The notes beneath the pieces were generated by a model. The model saw only the letters and a list, made by a program, of their open reading frames with translations. It was not told where the DNA came from and made no database searches. From contig JADMKP010000012.1 of assembly GCA_015478775.1 (NCBI GenBank), positions 124,001 to 188,000 on the forward strand: DNA of 64,000 nucleotides, read 5' to 3'. The DNA is from Fermentimonas sp. GTDB taxonomy: Bacteria; Bacteroidota; Bacteroidia; Bacteroidales; Dysgonomonadaceae. A program made the position numbers and the translations under genes. Below, piece after piece: positions 37,894-46,110 of the stretch; the stretch's first letter is position 1; every line of letters starts with the position of its first letter.

Positions 37894-39414
37894 TTAAAGA
37901 AGTTCTGAAATATTCTTTAGTTTCTTTACAGCCGGAGCGTTCAACACATCACCATTTATATCAAACCTTGAGCCATGACAAGGGCAATCCCATGATTTCT
38001 CTGCCTGGTTCCAGTTTACAGTGCAATAGAGGTGAGTGCAATCACTTTGTAATATATGGCTTACACCTCCAGCATCTTTATAAACAGCAAGCGTATCTCC
38101 TTCATATTTAACAACCTTCCCTTGGTCGTTTTTAAGTTCAGCTAATGATACTATCTTACTAACAGCTAATTTATCTACTACCATATGCTTAATAACACTA
38201 CCTGCTTCTGTTATAATATTATTAAGTCCCGCCATAGGCTTCACACGTGATGGAGAAAAAAGATCTTGGTAATCGCTGCTCCCTGTGGAAATAATATCGC
38301 TAATAGTTTTTGCAGCAAGAGTGCCAAATATCATACCGTTGCCGCTATATCCGGTGGCACAGTAAACATTATCGGGACTACCGGGCAGGTGTCCAATATA
38401 TGGAAGTCCGTCTGCTGGTTCGTAAAATTGCGAGGACCATCTGTATGCAATAGATTCTATATCAAAATGCATGCCCAGATAGCTCTCTAACCTTTCAAAA
38501 CTATCTGTGGTATTATCAACATCGCCAGTTTTATGATCTTCGCCACCGGCAATTAAATAGTCTTCGCCATCTATGTTGTGCGTACGGTAATAATGGTATG
38601 GCTCAAACATGTCATAACCAAGAGCTTCTGGGTAATTGCCACTTCTCAGCTTAACTGCCATAACATAGCTTCGGTATGGTGCGTTTCTGAAATGCATAAT
38701 ATTTCTGCCTGGTGGTATATGGGTAGCGTAAACTAAATGTTTGCTTATAATATTTCCTTTAGTTGTTGTTGCAACTATATCATCCCCTTCTTTATCAACA
38801 GATGTAACTCTGCAATCTTCAAGAAATAATCCCCCTAAGTTGATAAACTCTTTTAGTAATATCCTTAAGTACTTTAAAGGATGAAACTGAGCCTGATTAG
38901 GTATCTCAACAACCCTCACGGAGGGTATTCCAAATGGATTATTATCTACTTCAAATGTATCGAGTCCCACTTGACGGTGCCCTTCAAGTATTTGTTCAAG
39001 CTCCTCATCCTGAGATTCATCTAGTGAGAATAAATATCCAGGGCGTGTAGAATAATCGCAGTAAATCTGATAGGTATTAATATTATCTTTAATTATGTCG
39101 TGCACCTCCATAGCTCCATTTGCAAGTAGCTTGGCAGATTCCAGACCAAAGTCTTTTATTACTTGAAAGTATGGAGTATCAAAGAAAGTGTTTAAGTGTG
39201 CAGTTGTTCCGCCGGATGTTCCGAAGCCCATATTGTTGGCCTCTACGAGTATACTGTTTATACCTTTTTTCTGAAGCATCAATGCGCATGTGATTCCTGT
39301 AATTCCGGCACCTACAATTACAACTTCTTTATTGGGAGTTACATCTGTTTGTGCTTGCCCGTAATGCTTAATTTCGGACTGCCATATGCTTTCTAACTGA
39401 CCGTCTCTTTCCAT
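37894..39414 (-). CDS. FAD-dependent oxidoreductase with C-terminal Rieske domain
   Basis: The 506-aa protein starts with a Rossmann FAD site (EVVIVGAGITGITCALMLQK) of the glycine oxidase/DAO type, with GTSGGTTAHLN and, further on, SPDNVYCATGYSGNGM. The last about 90 residues form a Rieske [2Fe-2S] domain: CTH (first ligand pair), 15 residues, then CPCH (second pair), with GSRFDINGDVLNAPA after it. The fusion suggests that electrons from amine/deamination chemistry flow to or from the cluster. The substrate is not evident. A distinct domain boundary lies near residue 410. Confidence 0.9.
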   Translation of the reverse strand: MERDGQLESIWQSEIKHYGQAQTDVTPNKEVVIVGAGITGITCALMLQKKGINSILVEANNMGFGTSGGTTAHLNTFFDTPYFQVIKDFGLESAKLLANGAMEVHDIIKDNINTYQIYCDYSTRPGYLFSLDESQDEELEQILEGHRQVGLDTFEVDNNPFGIPSVRVVEIPNQAQFHPLKYLRILLKEFINLGGLFLEDCRVTSVDKEGDDIVATTTKGNIISKHLVYATHIPPGRNIMHFRNAPYRSYVMAVKLRSGNYPEALGYDMFEPYHYYRTHNIDGEDYLIAGGEDHKTGDVDNTTDSFERLESYLGMHFDIESIAYRWSSQFYEPADGLPYIGHLPGSPDNVYCATGYSGNGMIFGTLAAKTISDIISTGSSDYQDLFSPSRVKPMAGLNNIITEAGSVIKHMVVDKLAVSKIVSLAELKNDQGKVVKYEGDTLAVYKDAGGVSHILQSDCTHLYCTVNWNQAEKSWDCPCHGSRFDINGDVLNAPAVKKLKNISELL

Positions 39415-39602
39415 ATCAATACCGGTTTTAGTTGTTAATACATAAGATCATAAGTGTATACCTATGAGCTTAAAACCGTAAGTGATTGGTATTTGTTCAC
39501 AGCTTCAGGTATTTATATTTATTAAAGGCGACAAATATTATATTCAATTATTATAAACTTAAGTTAGATTATATCAAGCTTGGGCAAACGAAATACTGTT
39601 TT

Positions 39603-40259
39603 CTAAAAACCAAAATAGAAGATATCAGAAATGGAGTTTATCCTGATTTGACCTATGAATGAATTTATAAGATTGATATCTGCAAAAATGAAGAAAACGG
39701 CTATAGTGAAGATGATGCCATAAATACTACCTGTAATATGTGCAGAGTGATTAATGCCACCAACTTGCTTTTTATCTAAAGATATAGAAATTAATATAAA
39801 TATGATTCCAAATAAAAATGCGGGCAACATAATAGGTATAAACAATATACCCATGTAATTCATTGGGTTAATGAGCACATAGGCAAAAATTATGGCAGAT
39901 ACTGCTCCTGATGCGCCTAGGCTGTAATATGAAGCATTATCTTTTTTCTTGAAATAAGTTGGAATAATTGAAACAAGCAAAGCTGAAAGGTATAGGAGGA
40001 TAAATAAAACAGAACCTGTAGTTTGTCCTAAAACCGATTTAAAAGTACGTTCAATTTCAGGTCCAAAGAAGTATAAAGTAAACATGTTAAAGATAAGGTG
40101 AGTATAATCGGCATGCACAACTCCGTATGAAAATAATCTATACCCATTGCCCTGCTTCACAGCTGGTGGATGAAAAATGAGCCTGCTCATTAATTCGTTG
40201 TCTTTAAATGCTCTAATGGAAATAAGGGAAGTTATAACAATGATGATGATTGTAATCAT
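39603..40259 (-). CDS. Rhomboid-fold membrane protein
   Basis: The 218-aa protein has six membrane segments. Landmarks are YGVVHADYTHLIFNMFTLYFFG (His and Asn of the oxyanion side), YSLGASGAVSAIIFAYVL (catalytic GASG Ser) and NHSAHITGSIYGII (candidate catalytic His in segment six). It is shorter than the first rhomboid and lacks the acidic tail. It lies 19 bp after the L,D-transpeptidase gene upstream, so coregulation with envelope genes is likely. Confidence 0.86.
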   Translation of the reverse strand: MITIIIIVITSLISIRAFKDNELMSRLIFHPPAVKQGNGYRLFSYGVVHADYTHLIFNMFTLYFFGPEIERTFKSVLGQTTGSVLFILLYLSALLVSIIPTYFKKKDNASYYSLGASGAVSAIIFAYVLINPMNYMGILFIPIMLPAFLFGIIFILISISLDKKQVGGINHSAHITGSIYGIIFTIAVFFIFADINLINSFIGQIRINSISDIFYFGF

Positions 40260-40278
40260 GTGTCTTTCAATTCACTTG

Positions 40279-40962
40279 TTAAAGAACTGTGGTTAATGCA
40301 TAATACTCAGGCTTGTCGGCATAAATAAAAATAAGCGATCCATCCTTTATGGTGTTAATGATTGGTTTGTTAAGCTCTTGTGGTAGAGCTGGACAACCAA
40401 AACTTCTACCTAATCTACCTGTTGATTTAATGAACGCTTCATTGCAATAATCGGCACCGTGAATCACAACCGCACGTGGACGTGCTAGGTCGTTTATCCC
40501 TTTCTCAAGACCATCTAGTCTGAGCGAATATCCATTCCCCCCATTATATGTCTCGGCAGTTCTGTAAAAGCCCAAAGAACTTTGGTATGATCCGTTTTTG
40601 TTAGAAAATGAAGTAGCATAATTACCTCCACTATTGCGTCCATGCGCCACATGAGTAACGTAAAGAACCTCTTTTTTTGAAAGATCCAAAACGTACATCC
40701 TTTTTTCTGTAGAAGGTAAATTAAAATCGATGATTGTGAGGAGGTTATTCTTATTGTTATTTAACTTTTTATAACCCACATAGGCCGCTTCAAAGGCATT
40801 AAAGTCTATTAATCCCTTCAAATTCATCAATTCATATATTAGTTCCGTTTCATTTGTTAACCGTTCACTCATAGATAAGCTTTTCTTAGGTGAATCGTTT
40901 CCTATAGGGAATGTTAGCGCTGATAATAAAATGAAAGCGATGGAAAATATTGTAGTTCGCAT
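40279..40962 (-). CDS. Murein L,D-transpeptidase catalytic-domain family protein
   Basis: Exported 227-aa protein (signal peptide MRTTIFSIAFILLSALTFP). The catalytic part has RAVVIHGADYCNEAFIK and GRLGRSFGCPALP, with the conserved His and the nucleophile Cys of the YkuD-like active site in this subfamily. It probably crosslinks or trims peptidoglycan stem peptides in the periplasm. Its paralogue at 41016-42026 lies 53 bp upstream but belongs to the standard YkuD type. Confidence 0.87.
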   Translation of the reverse strand: MRTTIFSIAFILLSALTFPIGNDSPKKSLSMSERLTNETELIYELMNLKGLIDFNAFEAAYVGYKKLNNNKNNLLTIIDFNLPSTEKRMYVLDLSKKEVLYVTHVAHGRNSGGNYATSFSNKNGSYQSSLGFYRTAETYNGGNGYSLRLDGLEKGINDLARPRAVVIHGADYCNEAFIKSTGRLGRSFGCPALPQELNKPIINTIKDGSLIFIYADKPEYYALTTVL

Positions 40963-41015
40963 AATTATATTCAGAAGATTTTCTCCAAATATAATAATTT
41001 TGAATTACAAAAAAG

Positions 41016-42026
41016 TTAATCAATTACAACCACAACTGTCTCTTTAACAGTTGCCCAGTCGTAAATAAACTCTGAGTGCGAAGAAGCATTTCTAACACAC
41101 ATATGCGAGCGTGGTATTGTGCCCAGGGTAGGACTCCATTCAATTATACTTTGTCGAGGATACTGCACGGGCACGCCATGTATATACCCTCCATTAGTAA
41201 ACCGGGATGCAAATGGAGCATAACCCGCCAACTCACTCGATCCATCTTTGGTGTAATACATCTTCTGCTTCTGTTCTTGAACAGCAAATACACCAACTGG
41301 TGTTTCAAGTGCATAGGGTGGGTTGTGAACACCCGTTGTGGCTGGATTCATACTTAATATATACCATCCATCTTCTCTTTTCTCAATTACGGCAATATTC
41401 TGATTTGTAACGTCCACCACAGCTACTTTATTTATGCTAATGGTATCACCCCACTTGACAAGGTATCTTTGTGGTAATAAAAACTCCCCCTCAAATGAAA
41501 CTCCCGATACTTTAACCATTTCAGTTGTGTCACTATCTAAAATTTTAACCAACCATCCATCTCTTCCATAGCGTGTAAGGGTGGTGTCGATATCTGAAGT
41601 GTATAGGGGAACCGACTGGTATCGTTCTACTCCATATTGATCTGACACTCGTTTATATTCGTTTCTCACAAAATCGGCTACTGTGGGTGCTTCGCCATTC
41701 ATGTTTTTGTAATTGCTAAATATAGCCCAGTTACCACCTTTTGCAACTTCATTATCTATGTGTGCAAGCTTCTCTTTTATTTTATCCCACTGAAAAGTTC
41801 TAACAGTATCGTTGTATGGGTACTCATCATCAAGTAGATAGTTTTCATACTGGATGTCTTTATTGAGTGTTATATCATTTGCTGTTAAACTTCTCTTTTC
41901 TTCTTTTGGTTGAAAAATGGAATCAATTACTTCTATTATATCCTTATTATTATCATCAGATTGTTTGGTATTACACCCAAATGTAATTAAAAGTGTAATC
42001 AGGTAAAATATAGGCGCTCTCTTCAT
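41016..42026 (-). CDS. L,D-transpeptidase (YkuD domain) lipoprotein
   Basis: A 336-aa periplasmic lipoprotein: MKRAPIFYLITLLITFGC has a lipobox Cys at residue 18. The YkuD domain is C-terminal (about 205-336) with ALETPVGVFAV, GGYIHGVPVQYPR and the active-site RSHMCVRN, a variant of S/T-HGChN in which Gly is replaced by Met. The middle part is a Bacteroidota-type N-terminal domain of unknown role. It is first in a leftward run with the second transpeptidase and the rhomboid protein. Confidence 0.87.
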   Translation of the reverse strand: MKRAPIFYLITLLITFGCNTKQSDDNNKDIIEVIDSIFQPKEEKRSLTANDITLNKDIQYENYLLDDEYPYNDTVRTFQWDKIKEKLAHIDNEVAKGGNWAIFSNYKNMNGEAPTVADFVRNEYKRVSDQYGVERYQSVPLYTSDIDTTLTRYGRDGWLVKILDSDTTEMVKVSGVSFEGEFLLPQRYLVKWGDTISINKVAVVDVTNQNIAVIEKREDGWYILSMNPATTGVHNPPYALETPVGVFAVQEQKQKMYYTKDGSSELAGYAPFASRFTNGGYIHGVPVQYPRQSIIEWSPTLGTIPRSHMCVRNASSHSEFIYDWATVKETVVVVID

Positions 42027-42035
42027 ATATATTGC

Positions 42036-42070
42036 TTTGGTTGTCTACTATTTGGTTTTGGTTGTCTACT
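42036..42070. repeat. Direct repeat upstream of the L,D-transpeptidase gene
   Basis: TTTGGTTGTCTACT occurs twice, at 42036-42049 and 42057-42070, exactly 21 bp apart (two helical turns), starting 10 bp upstream of the transpeptidase ATG. The placement suggests a leader or operator element. Confidence 0.7.
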
Positions 42071-42216
42071 TTATTTAAATGTTAAAACGTGATTTCAAAC
42101 GGAAAGTTCATTTACTTGAATGAGATTGTAGTTTGTATCTTGTTTGCTCCGTGCTTTCTTCTTACCTCGTTCGTACCAAGTCTTATTAAACTCCCTTTAT
42201 ATACAGAGTTGATTAG

Positions 42217-42254
42217 GAGTTGGTAGGTAGTTGGTCATGAGTTGGTAGGTAGTT
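42217..42254. repeat. 16-bp direct repeat in the transpeptidase-ATPase gap
   Basis: GAGTTGGTAGGTAGTT occurs at 42217-42232 and again at 42239-42254, a period of 22 bp. It is in the middle of the 360-bp divergent gap (42027-42386), which otherwise holds the repeat at 42036-42070, the dyad at 42320-42337 and the ATPase -7 box. The repeats are not part of a CRISPR array. Confidence 0.75.
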
Positions 42255-42319
42255 AGTGTTAACAAAAACACGTCCATACAATTTAATCTATTAGGAAGTT
42301 ATTTTTAGAATATACAACG

Positions 42320-42337
42320 GTGTCGCTTGAGTGACAC
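42320..42337 (+). promoter_or_regulatory. Dyad operator, site 1, before the P-type ATPase gene
   Basis: GTGTCGCTTGAGTGACAC is an 18-bp imperfect palindrome. Its core TGTCG-CTTGAG-TGACA (42321-42336) has the 5-6-5 geometry of CRP/FNR-family sites. It begins 37 bp before the -7 box, the same distance as site 2 at 44264. Its centre would lie near -40 to -42 from the transcription start, as for a class II activator. Confidence 0.7.
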
Positions 42338-42357
42338 ATAAGCTATTTCACTATCCT

Positions 42358-42365
42358 TACCTTTG
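42358..42365 (+). promoter_or_regulatory. -7 box for the P-type ATPase gene
   Basis: TACCTTTG matches TAnnTTTG and lies 21 bp before the ATG at 42387. There is no TTTG at the usual -33 position; the dyad at 42320-42337 occupies that side, consistent with activation. Confidence 0.6.
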
Positions 42366-42386
42366 TCAATATAAAATTAGAACTAT

Positions 42387-44237
42387 ATGCAAAGATTTAT
42401 ATTTAGAAATAAAAACAGGATTACGCTTTTAAGTGCGATTTTAATTGTCACAGCCTACATCAGCAAATGGGCTGCAGGAAATAATGAGGTGTTTACTTTG
42501 GCCTTAATCATTGCATCAATTATAGGAGCAATACCAATTGCACTGCAGGCATATCAGGCATTAAGGGTAAAGGTGGTAAGTATTGATGTACTGGTCACAA
42601 TAGCAGTTATAGGCGCATTTTTGATTCAAAATTATGAAGAGTCGGCAATTGTAACTTTCCTCTTTTTATTTGGTGCTTATCTCGAACAACGCACATTAAA
42701 CAAAACTCGTTCTGCAATTAAAGAGCTAACTGAAATGGCCCCCGAGAGTGCATTTAAACAAATGCCAAATGGAGAGTTCGAAATGGTTGATGTGGATGAT
42801 GTTGATGAGGGCGATATGCTGCAAGTAAGAACCGGTGCCAAAGTGCCTGTAGATGGTACTGTGGTTTTTGGTGAAGGCTATATCAATGAGGCTAGTATCA
42901 CCGGAGAGTCTCTTCCTGTTCAAAAGCAAAAGGATTCTAAGGTGTTTGCTGGAACTATACTCGAGAATGGAACAATTCACATTTTGACGGATAAAGTGGG
43001 CGAGGATACAACCTTTGGAAGAATTATTGAACTGGTGGAGGAGGCACAAGACTCGAAGTCGGAGGCCGAGCGATTTATAGATAGATTCTCAAAATATTAT
43101 ACTCCTGCGGTGCTTCTTTTGGCATTTGTAGTGTGGGTTTTTACTCAGAATGTTGAGCTTGCAATAACAATATTGGTGCTTGGGTGCCCTGGTGCATTGG
43201 TTATTGGTGTGCCTGTATCAAACGTGGCGGGTATTGGCAATGGTGCTAAAAATGGTGTATTGCTAAAAGGTAGCGAGGTTATAACCGATTTTAGCAATGT
43301 ACACACAATTGTATTTGACAAAACCGGTACTCTAACTGTTGGGAATCCATCGGTTTCTGAAACTATTCATTATACCAATAATAGTGATGTGCTTGGTTAT
43401 TTGGCGAGTATAGAGCGTGAATCCGACCATCCTCTTGCAAAAGCAGTTATTAATGAGATAGGGGATAATACTTTTTCTGTTGTTGAAAATACTGAGGTTG
43501 TAAAAGGTGGTGGTATTGTGGCTTATGTAAATGGTAGCAGAATAGCCGTTGGTAACGTAGCTTTAATGGAGAGAGAAAATGTTGAGTTAAGCGATGAGGC
43601 TTTAAAAGATATTAAAAGGTTAGTGAGTGGGGGTAATTCTCTCGTACTAACTTCAATGGATGGCAAGCTGCAGCTCTTGATGGGCGTGCGTGATCAAATT
43701 CGCCCCCGTGTGAAGGAAGACCTATTGAAGCTGAAGAGAATGGGTGTTAAGGAGTTGGTTATGCTTTCGGGCGACAATCAGGGCACCGTTGATGTAGTGA
43801 GTAGTGAGATTGGCATGACAAAAGCTTTTGGAAATATGTTGCCTGAGGATAAATCGGCTTACATTAAAAAGCTAAAGGATGAAGGTAAGATTGTTGCTTT
43901 TGTTGGTGATGGTGTGAACGACAGCCCCTCGCTTGCTCATGCCGATATTGGTATTGCAATGGGTAGCGGCACGGATGTGGCAATTGAAACTTCGGATGTG
44001 GTGTTGATGAACTCAGATTTTAATCACCTCACTCATGCATTGGGATTGGTAAAAGCAACTGCAGGAAATATGAAGCAGAATATTGTAATTGCAGTGGGTG
44101 TAGTACTTATTTTATTTACAGGTTTGCTATTTAGCGAATGGGTTAATATGTCAATTGGCATGCTGGTTCACGAGCTTAGTATACTTGTGGTTATACTCAA
44201 TGGGATGAGATTAACGCGTTTTAAATCAAGAGGATAA
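42387..44237 (+). CDS. Heavy-metal P1B-type ATPase with a CPG motif
   Basis: ATP-driven metal exporter of 616 aa with no N-terminal metal-binding domain. The order is two helical hairpins, the actuator loop with TGESLPV, the metal-site helix LGCPGALVIGVPVS (CPG at residues 267-269), the phosphorylation motif DKTGT (Asp311), the nucleotide-binding ESDHPLAKAV (a variant of the SEHPL site) and VAFVGDGVNDSPSLAHADIG. The last helix carries MLVHELSILVVILNGMRL. The usual CPC, SPC or TPC is replaced by CPG, so the metal class is unclear. The next gene encodes an HMA-domain protein under a matching operator. Confidence 0.92.
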   Translation: MQRFIFRNKNRITLLSAILIVTAYISKWAAGNNEVFTLALIIASIIGAIPIALQAYQALRVKVVSIDVLVTIAVIGAFLIQNYEESAIVTFLFLFGAYLEQRTLNKTRSAIKELTEMAPESAFKQMPNGEFEMVDVDDVDEGDMLQVRTGAKVPVDGTVVFGEGYINEASITGESLPVQKQKDSKVFAGTILENGTIHILTDKVGEDTTFGRIIELVEEAQDSKSEAERFIDRFSKYYTPAVLLLAFVVWVFTQNVELAITILVLGCPGALVIGVPVSNVAGIGNGAKNGVLLKGSEVITDFSNVHTIVFDKTGTLTVGNPSVSETIHYTNNSDVLGYLASIERESDHPLAKAVINEIGDNTFSVVENTEVVKGGGIVAYVNGSRIAVGNVALMERENVELSDEALKDIKRLVSGGNSLVLTSMDGKLQLLMGVRDQIRPRVKEDLLKLKRMGVKELVMLSGDNQGTVDVVSSEIGMTKAFGNMLPEDKSAYIKKLKDEGKIVAFVGDGVNDSPSLAHADIGIAMGSGTDVAIETSDVVLMNSDFNHLTHALGLVKATAGNMKQNIVIAVGVVLILFTGLLFSEWVNMSIGMLVHELSILVVILNGMRLTRFKSRG

Positions 44238-44263
44238 GTTAATAATCTTGAAAACTGACAAGG

Positions 44264-44279
44264 TGTCTCTTAAGTGACA
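44264..44279 (+). promoter_or_regulatory. Dyad operator, site 2, before the HMA gene
   Basis: TGTCT-CTTAAG-TGACA differs from a perfect palindrome at one base and from site 1 (42321-42336) at two. It starts 37 bp upstream of the -7 box at 44301, exactly as site 1 does relative to its own -7 box. Confidence 0.72.
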
Positions 44280-44300
44280 GTTTAAGGTATAGTTTAAGGC

Positions 44301-44308
44301 TATATTTG
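44301..44308 (+). promoter_or_regulatory. -7 box for the HMA gene
   Basis: TATATTTG is a perfect TAnnTTTG match, about 45 bp before the ATG at 44353. It gives the HMA gene its own start in addition to readthrough from the ATPase. Confidence 0.65.
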
Positions 44309-44352
44309 TAGTAGAAATTAATAATAACAATTTAAAAAAAAGAGAATAAATT

Positions 44353-44604
44353 ATGAAAACAACAACAAATATGAAAACAGCAACAATACAATTAGAAACT
44401 TTAACGTGCCCATCATGTATACAGAAGATTGAGGGGGCAATGAAAAAATTAGATGGTGTTGATCAGGAAAGTGTAAACGTTATGTTCAACGCAAGTAGAG
44501 TAAAAGTAAATTTTGATGATGAGAAAGTATCAATTGATGAGATTGAGAAGGTTATCACAAGATTAGGCTATGGAGTAGAGAACTCGAAAGTGAAAGCAGC
44601 TTAA
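44353..44604 (+). CDS. HMA-domain metal-binding protein
   Basis: Small cytosolic 83-aa protein with a single heavy-metal-associated ferredoxin-like fold. The metal site is LTCPSCIQKIE (Cys19 and Cys22), followed by DGVDQESVNVMFNASRVKVNFD and a C-terminal RLGYGVENSK. It probably delivers metal to, or senses metal for, the upstream ATPase, which has no HMA domain of its own. An internal Met at residue 7 is another possible start. Confidence 0.88.
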   Translation: MKTTTNMKTATIQLETLTCPSCIQKIEGAMKKLDGVDQESVNVMFNASRVKVNFDDEKVSIDEIEKVITRLGYGVENSKVKAA

Positions 44605-44637
44605 TGCTTTAGATAGAACTTATTAGTAAATGTTATG

Positions 44638-44672
44638 AAACTGTTGCTCTTAATTGAGTGACAGTTTTTTTT
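44638..44672 (+). terminator. Terminator after the HMA gene
   Basis: AAACTGTTGCTC (44638-44649) pairs with GAGTGACAGTTT (44656-44667) through 12 pairs including two G-U wobbles. The loop is TTAATT, and a run of T continues to 44672. The 3' arm also resembles half of the dyad operators (AGTGACA). Confidence 0.75.
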
Positions 44673-44687
44673 ATGCTCAATTTTTGT

Positions 44688-44695
44688 TATTTTTG
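44688..44695 (+). promoter_or_regulatory. -7 box for the membrane-kinase fusion gene
   Basis: TATTTTTG matches TAnnTTTG just after the HMA terminator, 86 bp before the ATG at 44782. Confidence 0.45.
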
Positions 44696-44781
44696 CCTGT
44701 AATTATCCAAAAGGGTATTAGGTTAACATTTTCTGATTCCATCTATAAAGGTTGCAGGTTTTATCAAGTATTAAAGTGTAT

Positions 44782-46071
44782 ATGAATAAAGAAAAATTGG
44801 GTTTGCGTATTTCACTGCTTGTGCTAGGTATATTTATTGTAGCACATGGAGTAGCATTATCTATTAGGTCTGATTTGGGAACTAGTCCCATTTCCTCTAT
44901 GCCCTATGTGCTTAATCTTATTATACCCTATATCACTGTTGGAACATTTGCTATAATTGTGAACTCTCTGTTGGTGTTAATTCAGATTTTAATACTAAGA
45001 AGTAAAACGGGTTTCGACCAAATTATTCAACTACCTCTTACATTTTTGTTTGGATTTTTTATCGACGTAAATCTGTGGCTTACAAGTTCTCTTGTGTTGG
45101 ACAACTACATGTGGCAGCTTGTTACGGTTGTAGTTAGTTGCTTTGTGATGGCCTTTGGTATATTCCTGGAACTTAAAGCGGATGTGGGACTTCTTCCTGG
45201 TGAGGGTTTAACGCTTGTAATATCTCGTGCTTACGATAAGAATTTTGGTAAGACAAAAGTTGCTATTGATACTACGTTCGTAATTATGGCTATCAGTTTA
45301 GCTTTTATATTTCATGGCAGGCTGGAGGGTGTACGTGAGGGTACCGTTATGGCTGCCCTGTTTGTGGGTACAATTGCCAATTTCTATCAAAAGAGATTAT
45401 TATTTATTGATAAATACCTGAAACCTTCAATGGTTAGAGATTTTGTTTCGCTGCCCTATATGACTACCGATAATTATGTAATTACAATATCACGTCAGTA
45501 TGGTAGTGGTGGCCATGCCGTGGGAGAAGCAATTGCTAAGAAGCTTGGTATAGCTTTTTATGATAGTCAACTTATTGATTTAACTGCAATTGCTAGTGGT
45601 TTTACTCCCGAATATGTGGAAAAGCATGAGCAAAAACTACCAAACGGGCTACTAAACAAATTGTATAATAATAATTATGCATATGTGAATGAGGTAATTC
45701 CGCCTAATGATAAACTCTTTATTGCTCAAACGGGTGTAATAAGAAATATTGCAGCTCACGAATCGTGTGTAATAGTTGGGCGAGCGGCTAACTTTATTCT
45801 GAAAGGACATAAAAAATGTTTTAATGTATTTGTGCATGCAAACAAAGAATTCCGTAAGAACAGAGTTGTACTTAATTATAGAGTTGATGCTGCCGATGCC
45901 GAGAGGGTGATGGCTGTAAAGGATAAGGAGCGTGATAATTATAGTAAACATTATACCGGAAAACATTGGAACGACCTTAATGAGTATGACATGACAGTAG
46001 AGACTTCAAAGTTTGGAATTGAAGGAACGGCGGATATGATAATTGAGGCGAGCAAAATTACTATTGATTAA
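44782..46071 (+). CDS. YczE/YitT-like membrane domain fused to cytidylate-kinase-like domain
   Basis: The 429-aa protein has five or six N-terminal membrane segments (about 1-205) with GVALSIRSDLGTSPISSMPY and ELKADVGLLPGEGLTLVIS, typical of YczE-type membrane proteins. The C-terminal soluble domain (about 225-425) resembles the cytidylate-kinase-like P-loop family: ISRQYGSGGHAVGEAIAKKL, FYDSQLIDLTA, CVIVGRAANFIL and HANKEFRKNRV. I choose the ATG at 44782 over the TTG at 44752. The role is unknown; kinase activity coupled to a membrane transporter-like part is only a guess. Confidence 0.82.
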   Translation: MNKEKLGLRISLLVLGIFIVAHGVALSIRSDLGTSPISSMPYVLNLIIPYITVGTFAIIVNSLLVLIQILILRSKTGFDQIIQLPLTFLFGFFIDVNLWLTSSLVLDNYMWQLVTVVVSCFVMAFGIFLELKADVGLLPGEGLTLVISRAYDKNFGKTKVAIDTTFVIMAISLAFIFHGRLEGVREGTVMAALFVGTIANFYQKRLLFIDKYLKPSMVRDFVSLPYMTTDNYVITISRQYGSGGHAVGEAIAKKLGIAFYDSQLIDLTAIASGFTPEYVEKHEQKLPNGLLNKLYNNNYAYVNEVIPPNDKLFIAQTGVIRNIAAHESCVIVGRAANFILKGHKKCFNVFVHANKEFRKNRVVLNYRVDAADAERVMAVKDKERDNYSKHYTGKHWNDLNEYDMTVETSKFGIEGTADMIIEASKITID

Positions 46072-46110
46072 TTTCATTACTCAGACCTGATTACACTACT
46101 ATATATAGTT

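Noticed and set aside
42036-42254. CRISPR-like array
   Set aside because: Each unit occurs only twice, the two units differ, and the intervals (6-7 bp) are far too short for spacers.
44638-44667. Third copy of the metal-island dyad operator
   Set aside because: It shares the AGTGACA half but has different arm spacing and offset from the next -7 box, and its stem plus T-run is better explained as a terminator.
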